NCBI GenBank assembly: GCA_041391505.1 | Contig: JAWKNW010000005.1 | Coordinates: 1 to 64,000, forward strand | From: Rhodothermales bacterium | Lineage (GTDB): Bacteria > Bacteroidota > Rhodothermia > Rhodothermales > JAHQVL01 | DNA: 64,000 bases | Reading direction: 5' to 3' | The notes under the pieces: model-generated | What the model was told of the DNA's origin: nothing | The model's input: only the letters and a program-made list of their open reading frames with translations | Database searches by the model: none | Program-made: the position numbers and the translations under genes | In this document: positions 1 through 8,955 of the stretch, one piece after another | Numbering within the stretch: the stretch's first letter is position 1 | Layout: every line of letters begins with the position of its first letter

Positions 1-187
1 GCGAACGGATGCCGAGTCCACCCCCTGGTGACAACAAGCTGGTGACCAGCCGGCTCGTTACGAACTAGCGACGAAAACACTGTGACTTCCGATAGAAACG
101 CCCGTGTTCGGAATACCGAGGCTTAATCACCGTGTCAGGACGCACCCCTTTCCAAACGCAAACCAACACCAACGCGCGAATTCGTGG

Positions 188-208
188 GGTGTAGTGTGTC
201 TGCTACAC
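188..208. repeat. Short inverted repeat upstream of the TonB receptor
   Basis: GTGTAG (189-194) and CTACAC (203-208) form a short interrupted palindrome about 65 bp upstream of the receptor start. It could be an operator or a 5' leader hairpin. The rest of the first 256 bases shows no gene, and I see no convincing promoter; an 8-bp direct repeat CTGGTGAC lies at 25-32 and 39-46. Confidence 0.3.
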
Positions 209-256
209 ACCCTTTCGCTGCATCATCTACCTATAAAAGGTAACCTCAAGCACTAG

Positions 257-3200
257 ATGGAGATTCACACTATGAGAATCAGGAAGCTACTGGGAGCGCT
301 TCTTCTGCTGCTTGTGCCCGTAATGGGCGCTTCAGCGCAGACAGGAAAGATCGCGGGTACGGTTCGCGATGCTTCAACCGGGGAAGCGCTTCCCGGTGTG
401 AACGTCGTCATCGACGGGACCACGCAGGGTGCTGTCACCGACCTCGATGGTTTTTATAACATTATCAACGTGCGTCCCGGTACCTATGCGGTCCGGGCTT
501 CGTTCGTTGGGTACACCGCGCAGCTGGTCGAAGGCGTCCAGGTCAGCACGGGTCTAACGGCTACGATCGACTTTAATCTGAGCACCGAACAGCTGGGTCT
601 CGATGAAGTCGTTGTAACGGCCGAGCGGCCGGTTGTTGAGCTCGACGTATCGGCCAACGTGGCGAACCTCACGGCTGAAGACATCGTCGACCTCCCGGTC
701 GCCGGCGTTTCGGAAGTGCTGGATCTCCAGGCCGGTATCGAGCCGGGTCTGTCGATTCGCGGCGGCGGCGTGGGCGAAGTGGCCTTCATCGTCGACGGTA
801 TGAACATGCGTACCGGCCGCAGCAATGAGCCGATCACGAACGTCAGCTACACCTCGGTGGAAGCGGTTCAGGTTCAGACCGGCGGTTTCAACGCGGAATA
901 CGGCAACGTGCGCTCGGGTATCGTCAACGTGTCGACGAAGGAGCCCTCGCGCAACCGCTACACGTTCGACGGCCTCTTCCGGTATCGTCCGGCGCAGGCC
1001 AAGGCGTTCGACGGCTTGCCCGAAGATCCCGACGGGTTCTACATGCGCGGCTGGTCCGATCCGGCCATCCAGAACCAGGGAACGAGCGCGCTCAATCCGT
1101 ATGAAGCGCGTCAGTACAACTCGTTCGTCGGTCTGGACGCCCTGGCTACGGCTCAGCAGGCGAACGGGTTCGACGTGACGTCGGCCGACATGCTCGAGTA
1201 CCTCCAGTACGCGATGCGTAAGGACAATACGATCGACATCGGCGACTACGAGACCGACTTCACGGTCGGCGGTCCGCTGCTGCCGGGCATGGGCAACAAA
1301 CTGGGCGGCCTCCGCTTCCTGGCCTCCTACCGTGGCACGCAGACGGCCTACATGTTCCCGCAGGTCCGTAACTCGTACCACGATCAGAACATCACGGCGA
1401 AACTCGTTTCGAACATCGCGCCGGGCATGAAGATCACGGTGTCGGGCATGTCGCTGATGGAGCGCGGTATCAACCGCACCCGCGGCGAATCCGCCATCGC
1501 CGATATCTGGCGCGGCACGTTGCCGGCGTACCCCTGGACCAACAGCGGGGTGGTCATCCTCAACGAGCCGAACGAACGCGGTCTCGTGCACTCGAACGGT
1601 GCATTCAACCGGGCGAACATTGACCACAAGATGATTGGCGCCGAGTTCGTGCACACGATCAACGCCAACACGTTCTACACGATCACGGGTCAGTACCTGA
1701 CCTCTAAATACCGCACGCCGTTCGCCGATCTGCGCGACGGCACCACGCTGGTCGATGGCCAGCTGGTCAGCAAGCTCGCGACGCGCGACGGCAATGTCGT
1801 GGACCAGGCGCTGCTCAACGAGCTGCTCGCTCAGGGCCAGGCCCTGTGCGTCGGCGGCGACAGCGACATCACGGGGGATGGCAACAGCGTTCCGTACTGC
1901 ATCGGGCAGGAGCCGTTCAACTACGCCGGCGGCGGTGGTAACATCCTGGGTACGGGTATCACCACCGGTGGTCACTGGGACAAGGCGCGCGACTCCTCCA
2001 GCGTTGGGGTGTTCACGGGCCGCTTCGATCTCACCAGCCAGGTCAACCGCTTCCTGCAGGTCAAGACCGGCGCCGAGGTCATCGCCAGCGACTACAACAT
2101 GAACTACAAGCACGTCAACCTCGAACTGGTTGGCCCGACGCCTGAGGCGAGCTACCTCTGGGATCGCAACCCGATCCAGGGCGCTGCCTACGTGCAGAGC
2201 AAGCTTGAGTTCAACGGCATGATCGCGAACCTGGGTCTTCGCCTCGACTACTTCGATGCGAACACCGAGTGGTGGGACTACACCCCGTACGACTCGGCCT
2301 TCCGCGGCACGCAGCAGAACCTCAACGATGTTCTGAGCACGCGTCAGCCCGATCCGCAGGTTGAACTCAGCCCCCGCCTGGGTATCTCCTTCCCGATCAC
2401 GTCGAACAGCAAGCTGTACTTCAACTACGGCCACTTCCGCCAGATGCTCGAAGCGTTCAACGTGTTCGGCGTCCAGGAACGGACCTCCAGCGGTATCGAC
2501 GTGATCGGCAACCCGGATCACCCGATGCCGAAGACGGTGGCGTACGAGCTGGGCTACGACCAGAACCTGTTCGACCAGTTCCTCGTCCGTGTGTCCGGTT
2601 TCTATCGCGACCTCCGCGATCAGCCGCGCAGCATTTCGTACACCAGCCTGGGTAACGTGGTACAGTACAACACGCTCCAGCCCTGGAACTACGAAGACAT
2701 CCGCGGCGCCGAGTTCACGCTGACCAAGAACCGTGGTCGCTGGGTGCGCGGCTTCCTGAACTACACCTTCTTGACCACCAAGAACGGTAACTTCGGGTAC
2801 CAGCAGTTCTACGAGAACAGCTTCGATCAGCGCAACTACCTGCGCAACTCGACCGACTTCCGCATCACGGCGCCGGTCGCCCAGCCGTTCGCTCGTATGA
2901 ACGTCACCTTCCTCACGCCGCCTGACTTCAAGCAGGACGTCGCGGGCGGTTTCCTCGCCAACTGGCGCGTGAACCTCCTCGGCGAATGGCGTAAGGGCGA
3001 GGCCTTCATCTGGTCGAACCGCGGTAACTTCCCGGAACTGGACAACAACGTCCGCTGGAAAGATTACTGGATGTTCGATCTGCGCTTCACGAAGCACATC
3101 AACACCAACTTCGGCAACGCGCAGATTTTCGCGGACATCAGCAACGTGTTCAACATCCGCCACCTGTCGCGCTACACGGCATTCTACACGCAGAACGCAG

Positions 3201-3580
3201 ACGACTTCGAGTTCTACATGCGTTCCCTGCACCTGCCGGGCGACATCTACCAGGACCTCCGCGACCAGACGGCGCTGCCGTATCTCTGGATCCCGGGCTC
3301 CGATCAGCCGGGCGACTTCCGCAAAAACGGGATCGCGTTCCAGCCGATCGAGACCACGGGCAGCCTGAGCGGCGTTTCCGCGCCGAACACGACGGCCTGG
3401 TACTGGGCCCAGGACACGGGCAACTACAGCCGCTGGAATGGCAGCGCCTGGGAAGCCGTGCCTGAGGGCGACGTGAAGAAAGCGCTTGACGACAAGGCGT
3501 ACATCGATATGCCGAACATGCGCTTTGCCTCGTTCCTCAACCCCCGCGCCGTTACGTTTGGCGTCCGCGTAAGCTTCTAA
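257..3580 (+). CDS. TonB-dependent receptor with carboxypeptidase-like N-terminal domain
   Basis: Outer-membrane, TonB-energised import receptor; the substrate cannot be read from sequence. An initial MEIHT is followed by a second Met (272) that opens a typical signal peptide ending around ASAQ, so 272 is the likelier start. Residues about 31-110 form a carboxypeptidase-regulatory-like beta domain (GTVRDASTGEALPGVNV). Residues about 125-230 are the plug, with SIRGGG, the FIVDGM turn and EYGNVRSGIVNVSTKE. The rest is a 22-strand-type barrel ending in VRVSF, the aromatic terminus expected for BAM insertion. Length (1107 aa) is normal for the SusC/oar-like class, but there is no SusD partner. 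It is followed by a T9SS cargo and a PorV-like barrel on the same strand, a likely functional set. Family call is strong; substrate unknown. Confidence 0.93.
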   Translation: MEIHTMRIRKLLGALLLLLVPVMGASAQTGKIAGTVRDASTGEALPGVNVVIDGTTQGAVTDLDGFYNIINVRPGTYAVRASFVGYTAQLVEGVQVSTGLTATIDFNLSTEQLGLDEVVVTAERPVVELDVSANVANLTAEDIVDLPVAGVSEVLDLQAGIEPGLSIRGGGVGEVAFIVDGMNMRTGRSNEPITNVSYTSVEAVQVQTGGFNAEYGNVRSGIVNVSTKEPSRNRYTFDGLFRYRPAQAKAFDGLPEDPDGFYMRGWSDPAIQNQGTSALNPYEARQYNSFVGLDALATAQQANGFDVTSADMLEYLQYAMRKDNTIDIGDYETDFTVGGPLLPGMGNKLGGLRFLASYRGTQTAYMFPQVRNSYHDQNITAKLVSNIAPGMKITVSGMSLMERGINRTRGESAIADIWRGTLPAYPWTNSGVVILNEPNERGLVHSNGAFNRANIDHKMIGAEFVHTINANTFYTITGQYLTSKYRTPFADLRDGTTLVDGQLVSKLATRDGNVVDQALLNELLAQGQALCVGGDSDITGDGNSVPYCIGQEPFNYAGGGGNILGTGITTGGHWDKARDSSSVGVFTGRFDLTSQVNRFLQVKTGAEVIASDYNMNYKHVNLELVGPTPEASYLWDRNPIQGAAYVQSKLEFNGMIANLGLRLDYFDANTEWWDYTPYDSAFRGTQQNLNDVLSTRQPDPQVELSPRLGISFPITSNSKLYFNYGHFRQMLEAFNVFGVQERTSSGIDVIGNPDHPMPKTVAYELGYDQNLFDQFLVRVSGFYRDLRDQPRSISYTSLGNVVQYNTLQPWNYEDIRGAEFTLTKNRGRWVRGFLNYTFLTTKNGNFGYQQFYENSFDQRNYLRNSTDFRITAPVAQPFARMNVTFLTPPDFKQDVAGGFLANWRVNLLGEWRKGEAFIWSNRGNFPELDNNVRWKDYWMFDLRFTKHINTNFGNAQIFADISNVFNIRHLSRYTAFYTQNADDFEFYMRSLHLPGDIYQDLRDQTALPYLWIPGSDQPGDFRKNGIAFQPIETTGSLSGVSAPNTTAWYWAQDTGNYSRWNGSAWEAVPEGDVKKALDDKAYIDMPNMRFASFLNPRAVTFGVRVSF

Positions 3581-3598
3581 CGACTGCCAGGGGACACC

Positions 3599-3642
3599 CC
3601 GGGGCGCGCGTTACTGGATCCATACTCCAGACCGCGCCCCGG
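3599..3642 (+). terminator. GC-rich hairpin after the TonB receptor
   Basis: CCGGGGCGCG (3599-3608) pairs perfectly with CGCGCCCCGG (3633-3642), a 10-bp stem 19 bp after the receptor stop codon. There is no U-tract, so it may only attenuate or stabilise transcript ends between the receptor and the next gene. Confidence 0.45.
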
Positions 3643-3704
3643 GCCACCTCGGACGAGCGCGTCCCCGGCGAGTTGTTCGCACCCGAACATTTATCCTTTT
3701 GAAG

Positions 3705-5897
3705 ATGATGAACTTCTCAAGACGTATCACTTTAAGCCTCGCTCTGTTCGTGCTGGTAGCATGGACGACGGGGACCGCGCGAGGCCAGTTCCTCCAGACC
3801 GCGCTGGACATCGGCGAGATGAGCTCGCGCTATTCCGAAATCGGGTTCGCTCCGGAGTCCGGGATCGGGAACGGCGGCATGGTCTGGCCGCAGATTCTCC
3901 GCTTCAGTAACCATTACCGTGGTCAGGGCCACTGGATCGGCGTCCGTAACTGGACGAACGAACGCGGTGAGACGTTCGACTACCACGTCGCGCGCCTCGG
4001 GCCCCGTCCGGACGGTTCGGTGTTCTTTACGCCGGTTTCGACCCGGCTGGTCGCCAAGTGGGAAGACTCGGAAGTCTCGGTCGACGGGGCTGCTTCCTTC
4101 CGCGAAATCGCAATCGTGGATGAAGTCGACCCGGCGCTCGTCGCCGACCGTACGATCACCCAGGTGTTCCGTTCGGTGCAAGGCGTTGAGGTCGAGATGA
4201 CCGCCTACGCCTGGAGCAACGAGTACCACGACGACTACCACATTATCAACCGTAAGTACACGAATACGGGTAACACCGACGATGACGATGAGATCGAACT
4301 GAACGGCCAGTCCCTGCAGGACATGTACGTCTACAACACGTACCGCTGGCGCGGTCGTGAGCAGGCGGCCGACCACGGTTCGAATGCGCAGACCTGGGGC
4401 AAGTTTTCCATGGTCGACATCGTAGGCGACGGACACGACACGTACCCGGTCGACTTTACGGCCATCTATATCTGGCACGGCTTCGATCCGGACTTCGCTT
4501 CGTCGAGCTGGAATAACCTCGGTTCTCCGATGGTGTCCCAGCGCGGCACGAACGCCCCGTCCGATACGATCGGCCGCCTCGCCGGCATGTCGTTCCAGGG
4601 CCTCATCGTCCTCCATGCCGACGAATCGACCACGGATCGCAGCTACAACCCCGCCAACCAGCCGCACACGCTCAGCTGGCTGGACTCGGACGAAGTGCTG
4701 AACGCGGACGGTCTGTCGAACCAGGACTACTACCAGCTCGGCATCCTGTCGCGTGAAAACCCGGATGTCTTCCCGGGTGGCGATTCCCGCAACTACCCGC
4801 ACTACGCCGACCGTGTCGAGCCGAGCGGTGAGTTCTGGGCGCCTACCCAGAACGCCTCGCAGGGTAAGCAGGGCGGTTTCGCGGCCACCATGGCTTACGG
4901 CCCGTACCAGCTCGCCTTCGGTGAAAGCGTCAACTTCGTGGAAGCCGTCGTCGTCGGCGGTATCTCCTACGATGCCGCCACGCAGGTCGGTCGCGCCTAC
5001 AAGCGCAGCGGCTTCGATGACAACGCGCTCATCGAATACGACGCGAACGGCAACGGCGTGATCGACGATGTGCCCTGGGATTACAGCGTCTACAAAAACG
5101 GCGGCGAACGCATGACCAAAGGTCAGTGGGTCATGACCGAGCGCGACTCCATGTTCCAGAACATGTACACCGCGCGTCGCCTGTACGAGGCCTCCAACGG
5201 CCTGACGCAGTACCCGGTCGTGCAGCCGCCGGCGCCGCCGAAGACGTTTGATGTGTTCGGCCGTCCGGACAAGGTCGAGATCTCCTGGACGACGATCTCC
5301 GGTCAGCCTGACCCGGTCAGCTGGGAAATCTACCGTACGAGCAACTACGAGGACAACCTGCCCTACGAGTTGATCACGACGCTCCCCGGCTCCGCTCGCA
5401 GCTATGAGGATCTCAGCCTCGTCCGCGGTATCGACTACTACTACTACATGGTAGGCGTAAGCGGCCCGCAGCCGATCGATCCGGAAGCCATCACCGGTAC
5501 GCCCGAAGGCAAGCCGCTCCACAGCGGCCGCTACTTCACGCAGACGTACCAGCCGGCCAACCTGAAGCGCTCGCCCGGTGCGACCGTGGATGCGTTCCGC
5601 ATCGTACCGAACCCGATCAACCTCGCGGCTGACGAAACGGTGCGCTTCTTCGTGGGCGGCGACGCCCTCCGGAGCCAGGTGGCCTTCTTCGATATCCCGG
5701 GCAATTGCACGATTTCCATCTACTCGGAGACGGGCGAATTCATCACCCGCATCGAACACACCGACGGCAGCGGCGACGAGCTCTGGAACCTTACCACGGC
5801 TTCCCGTCAGCCCATCGTGAGCGGTGTCTACCTCGTCCGCGTGGTAGACAACGAATCCGGTGCGACGGATGTGAAGAAGATGGTCGTTATCCAGTAA
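3705..5897 (+). CDS. Secreted protein with T9SS C-terminal sorting domain
   Basis: Function unknown; probably a cell-surface or secreted partner of the preceding receptor. An N-terminal signal peptide (hydrophobic LALFVLVAW, cleavage near ARGQ) is followed by a long domain I do not recognise. That domain is rich in aromatic and Asp/Asn residues (for example NTDDDDEIELNG). Next comes an FN3-like segment (PAPPKTFDVFGRPDKVEISW...). The last ~100 residues match a type IX secretion sorting domain: FRIVPNPI start, ISIYSETGE strand, SGVYLVRVV, and a final KKMVVIQ. A TTG six bases upstream (3699) is in frame, but ATG 3705 or 3708 is preferred. It lies 124 bp after the receptor and 75 bp before the PorV-like gene. 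Sorting-domain call is strong; the main domain is unassigned. Confidence 0.85.
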   Translation: MMNFSRRITLSLALFVLVAWTTGTARGQFLQTALDIGEMSSRYSEIGFAPESGIGNGGMVWPQILRFSNHYRGQGHWIGVRNWTNERGETFDYHVARLGPRPDGSVFFTPVSTRLVAKWEDSEVSVDGAASFREIAIVDEVDPALVADRTITQVFRSVQGVEVEMTAYAWSNEYHDDYHIINRKYTNTGNTDDDDEIELNGQSLQDMYVYNTYRWRGREQAADHGSNAQTWGKFSMVDIVGDGHDTYPVDFTAIYIWHGFDPDFASSSWNNLGSPMVSQRGTNAPSDTIGRLAGMSFQGLIVLHADESTTDRSYNPANQPHTLSWLDSDEVLNADGLSNQDYYQLGILSRENPDVFPGGDSRNYPHYADRVEPSGEFWAPTQNASQGKQGGFAATMAYGPYQLAFGESVNFVEAVVVGGISYDAATQVGRAYKRSGFDDNALIEYDANGNGVIDDVPWDYSVYKNGGERMTKGQWVMTERDSMFQNMYTARRLYEASNGLTQYPVVQPPAPPKTFDVFGRPDKVEISWTTISGQPDPVSWEIYRTSNYEDNLPYELITTLPGSARSYEDLSLVRGIDYYYYMVGVSGPQPIDPEAITGTPEGKPLHSGRYFTQTYQPANLKRSPGATVDAFRIVPNPINLAADETVRFFVGGDALRSQVAFFDIPGNCTISIYSETGEFITRIEHTDGSGDELWNLTTASRQPIVSGVYLVRVVDNESGATDVKKMVVIQ

Positions 5898-5908
5898 TCC
5901 ATGAGCGC

Positions 5909-5931
5909 GGGGGCAGGGATGTCCTGCCCCC
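5909..5931 (+). terminator. Hairpin between the T9SS protein and PorV-like gene
   Basis: GGGGGCAGG (5909-5917) pairs with CCTGCCCCC (5923-5931) around a 5-base loop, 12 bp after the stop codon. No U-run follows, so it may be an intra-operon processing or attenuation site that sets different expression of the barrel gene downstream. Confidence 0.5.
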
Positions 5932-5972
5932 AATCATAGATGCAACTGCTCAACAATCTTTGGAAAAGAGCT

Positions 5973-7013
5973 ATGAAGAGAAGTTTATTTTACTCCATGC
6001 TTCTGGCTGCGCTCATGGTGGTGGTTCCCTCATCGTTTGCGCAGACAGTGACCCCCGATACGGAGGTCAATACGGAAAAGCTGGGCCAGACAGGCATGAA
6101 GTTCCTCACCACCTCACTCGACGCACGGGCCACGGGCCTGGGTGGCGCGGTGACGGCGGATGAGAGCTTCGCCAACTCGATGGCCCTGTTCTACAACCCG
6201 GCCACCATGGCGCGGATGACCGGCACGTTCAGCGTGGGCTTCGGCATCACGCAGTTCATCGCCGACATCAACTACAACGCGTTCAGCGCGGCCTTCCAGC
6301 CCCAGGGCGGCAACTATGGCGTCTTCGGTTTCAGCGTGATGAGCGTCGACTACGGCGATATCATCCAGACGATCCGCAGCGACACGGAAGCCGGCTACAG
6401 CGACGTCGGGACGTTCTCCCCCTCCGGCCTCGCGGTCGGTCTGGGTTACGCCCGTTCGTTTACGGACCGGTTCTCGGTCGGCGCCCAGTTCAAGCTGGCC
6501 ACGCAGGACTTCGGATCGCAGCTCATCAATACGGGCGGTGAAGACCGCAACTTTGACGTGAGCACGGTCGCCGTCGACTTCGGCGTGCTGTACAACACGG
6601 GCTTCCGCAGCCTGGTGCTCGGCATGAGCGCTCGGAACTTCTCTCGTGAACTCACCTACGTCGCCCAGAGCTTCGAGCTTCCGCTGACGTTCCAGATCGG
6701 TCTCGCGATGGATCTGATCGATTTCACGAGCCTCGATCCGAACATGCACAGCTTCCAGTTCAGCGTCGAAGCACAGCGTCCGCGTGACTTCCAGGAGCAC
6801 CTCCATGTCGGTGGCGAGTACACCTTCATGAACCTGCTCTCGCTGCGCGCCGGCCTGGCTCAGGCGTTCGTTCAGGACGAAGAACAGGGCATCAGCCTCG
6901 GCGCTGGCCTCAACTTCGACGTGTCGAACATCAACCTGCGCGCCGACTACGCCTACACCGACTTCGGTGTGTTCGATAGCGTGAACCGCTTCTCGCTGTC
7001 GCTCGGCTTCTAA
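5973..7013 (+). CDS. PorV/PorQ-family outer-membrane beta-barrel protein
   Basis: Outer-membrane barrel of the PorV/PorQ (UPF0164-like) class. PorV in T9SS organisms shuttles cargo and is part of the translocon/attachment complex; here the product may be a dedicated shuttle for the upstream secreted protein. ATG 5973 opens a clear signal peptide (MKRSLFYSMLLAAL... ending SSFAQ); an in-frame ATG at 5940 is 11 codons upstream and less likely. The diagnostic region is FLTTSLDARATGLGGAVTAD followed by NSMALFYNPATMA. Strand-turn repeats continue to the terminal SLSLGF. About 346 aa, usual for the family. It is third in the receptor, T9SS cargo and barrel series. Whether it is the housekeeping PorV or a paralogue cannot be told from this window. 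Confidence 0.85.
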   Translation: MKRSLFYSMLLAALMVVVPSSFAQTVTPDTEVNTEKLGQTGMKFLTTSLDARATGLGGAVTADESFANSMALFYNPATMARMTGTFSVGFGITQFIADINYNAFSAAFQPQGGNYGVFGFSVMSVDYGDIIQTIRSDTEAGYSDVGTFSPSGLAVGLGYARSFTDRFSVGAQFKLATQDFGSQLINTGGEDRNFDVSTVAVDFGVLYNTGFRSLVLGMSARNFSRELTYVAQSFELPLTFQIGLAMDLIDFTSLDPNMHSFQFSVEAQRPRDFQEHLHVGGEYTFMNLLSLRAGLAQAFVQDEEQGISLGAGLNFDVSNINLRADYAYTDFGVFDSVNRFSLSLGF

Positions 7014-7040
7014 GCAGCGCCTGTAGAACACCGTACTTGT

Positions 7041-7117
7041 TGTGTCATCCTGGCCTTGACCCAGGGTCCAGCCGGCGACGCCGGAACGGACCCCGGGTCA
7101 GGAGCCAGGATGACGCA
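7041..7117. repeat. Long imperfect inverted repeat, GTCATCCTGG type
   Basis: The arm TGTGTCATCCTGGC...GACCCAGGGTCC (7041-7069) pairs with GGACCCCGGGTCAGGAGCCAGGATGACGC (7088-7116, given in parts: GGACCCCGGGTC, AGGAGCC, AGGATGACGC), a ~28-bp stem with few mismatches and a loop GC-rich in CCGGCG. It sits in the 223-bp gap before the CRTAC1-type genes. It resembles the GTCATCC...GGATGAC mobile hairpins scattered in many bacterial genomes. A second small hairpin, TCCCGG/CCGGGA, follows at 7144-7160. Confidence 0.75.
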
Positions 7118-7236
7118 TTTTGGGCCATTCCGAATCCGTTGATTCCCGGTGAACCCGGGAGCAGCCGGCTTCCAGGTGCGTTCAATCCCCTCTCAACCCA
7201 CACGGCCCTCTTTCTCCCCGCCAGTCGCCCGACCTC

Positions 7237-8955
7237 ATGCGTTTCGTTCGTGGACTCGCGCTCTTCGCCGCAGTGCTCTCCGGCTGTTCGGCGCCGGATC
7301 CCGCCCCCCCGTCGTCCCGGACGGCGGACTCCGGGGCCCCGATCGTGTGGACCGACGTCACCGCCGATGCCGGCCTAGGCGCCTTCCGCCACCAGACCGG
7401 TGCCGTCGGCAACAAATGGTATCCGGAACCGATGGGCGGCGGCGGCGGATTTATCGACTATGACGGCGACGGGTGGCAGGACATCGTCCTCGCCGGCGGC
7501 GGCAACTGGGAAGCCGATCCGGCCAGGCAGCCGCAGTCGCTCTTCCTCTACCGCAATCAGGGCGACGGCACCTTTGCCGAGGTCACGGAAGCAGCCGGCC
7601 TGCGCGACGCCGTCGCCTACACCATCGGCGTCGCCGTGGCCGACTACGACAACGACGGCGACGAAGACCTGTTTGTGACGAATCTGCGCAAGAACCTCTT
7701 TTTCCGGAACGACGGGGGCCGCTTTACCGACATCACCGAGGCGGCCGGGCTTTCCGACGAGGCCGTCTGGAGCAGCTCCGCCATGTTCTTCGACGCCAAC
7801 AAGGACGGCTGGCTCGATCTCTATGTGGGCAATTACGTAGACTGGACGCCCGAAACCGACATCTTCTGTCCTCCCGGCGGCACGGTCAAGCTCTACTGCA
7901 TCCCCTCCGCATACACCGGCATCCAGAGCCGGCTGTTTATCAACGATGGCGACGGCACGTTCACCGACGTCACCGAACCGGCCGGCATCGCCCCGTCGCT
8001 CGGCAAGGCCCTCGGTGTCGCCGAACTCGACTACAACCGGGATGGATGGTCGGATATCGTGGTCGTCAACGACGGCGAAGGCGACTTGCTGTATCGCAAT
8101 AACCAGGACGGGACGTTTACCGAACTGGGCGCTCGCAGCGGCCTCGCGTTTAGCGAACACGGCGAGGCGCGGGCCGGCATGGGCGTCGATGCCGGCGTGG
8201 TCGACAGCTCCGGCATGGTGAGCGTCTTCGTCGGCAACTTCTCCGAAGAGATGGTCGGCGTGTACCGGTACCTCGGCAACGAGTCGTTCCTCGACCGTTC
8301 GGCCGTCTCTCGCATCGGGTACCCGAGCCTGCTCATCCTGACGTTCGGTGTCATGCTCTTCGATGCGGACTACGACACCGACCTCGATCTTTTCCTCGCG
8401 AACGGCCACGTCTACCCGGATCGTATCGCGCAAAATGACAAGGTGACCTATCGACAGGCATCCCAGCTCTATATGAATCGCGGGGACGGCGTGTTCGATC
8501 TGTACGAACCAACGAGCGGCGTCCTTACACAGCAGATGGTGGCGCGAGCCATCGTGCTGGCCGATTACGATCGCGATGGAGACCAGGACATCCTGCTCAC
8601 CGAAAATGGCGGTCCGGTCCATCTCTGGCGCAACGATCGCGAGGACCCGCCGTTTCTGCGGGTCGTGCTTCGGGGTCGGCAGGGCAATCGGGATGCCATC
8701 GGCGCGGAGGTCACGGCCGTCGTCGATGGGTTGCGGATGATCCGGCGCGTGCGGAGCGGTTCGAGTTATCTGGCCAGTTCGGAAAAGGCGGTCAATTTCG
8801 GACTCGGCCGGCATGCCACCGTGGATACGCTGCAGATCGTCTGGCCGTCCGGCCAGACCACAGTCGCGACCGAAGTGCCAGGCCGGCAGGCCATTCAGTT
8901 CGTCGAAGGCCAACCCGGCTATACGACCGTGCCGCTTCCCGGGCGGCTGCCATGA
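7237..8955 (+). CDS. FG-GAP/ASPIC-UnbV (CRTAC1-type) lipoprotein
   Basis: Predicted surface or periplasmic lipoprotein; no enzymatic role is established for this family. The signal peptide ends in the lipobox VLSGC (Cys17). The body is a chain of FG-GAP/VCBS-type integrin-propeller repeats with calcium-binding motifs such as DYDGDGWQD, DYDNDGDED, DANKDGWLD, DYNRDGWSD and DYDRDGDQD. The last ~100 residues form an ASPIC/UnbV domain (GNRDAIGAEVTAVV ... WPSGQ). 572 aa, normal for CRTAC1-like proteins. Its stop overlaps the start of a clear paralogue by 4 bases (ATGA), so they are translationally coupled. A TPR lipoprotein follows, a common association for this family. Ligand unknown. Confidence 0.9.
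   Translation: MRFVRGLALFAAVLSGCSAPDPAPPSSRTADSGAPIVWTDVTADAGLGAFRHQTGAVGNKWYPEPMGGGGGFIDYDGDGWQDIVLAGGGNWEADPARQPQSLFLYRNQGDGTFAEVTEAAGLRDAVAYTIGVAVADYDNDGDEDLFVTNLRKNLFFRNDGGRFTDITEAAGLSDEAVWSSSAMFFDANKDGWLDLYVGNYVDWTPETDIFCPPGGTVKLYCIPSAYTGIQSRLFINDGDGTFTDVTEPAGIAPSLGKALGVAELDYNRDGWSDIVVVNDGEGDLLYRNNQDGTFTELGARSGLAFSEHGEARAGMGVDAGVVDSSGMVSVFVGNFSEEMVGVYRYLGNESFLDRSAVSRIGYPSLLILTFGVMLFDADYDTDLDLFLANGHVYPDRIAQNDKVTYRQASQLYMNRGDGVFDLYEPTSGVLTQQMVARAIVLADYDRDGDQDILLTENGGPVHLWRNDREDPPFLRVVLRGRQGNRDAIGAEVTAVVDGLRMIRRVRSGSSYLASSEKAVNFGLGRHATVDTLQIVWPSGQTTVATEVPGRQAIQFVEGQPGYTTVPLPGRLP

Noticed and set aside
554..3232. 892-codon open frame on the minus strand inside the TonB receptor gene
   Set aside because: It is antisense to a clear receptor; its translation is Arg/Val/Asp-rich without domain motifs, as expected for shadow frames in high-GC DNA.
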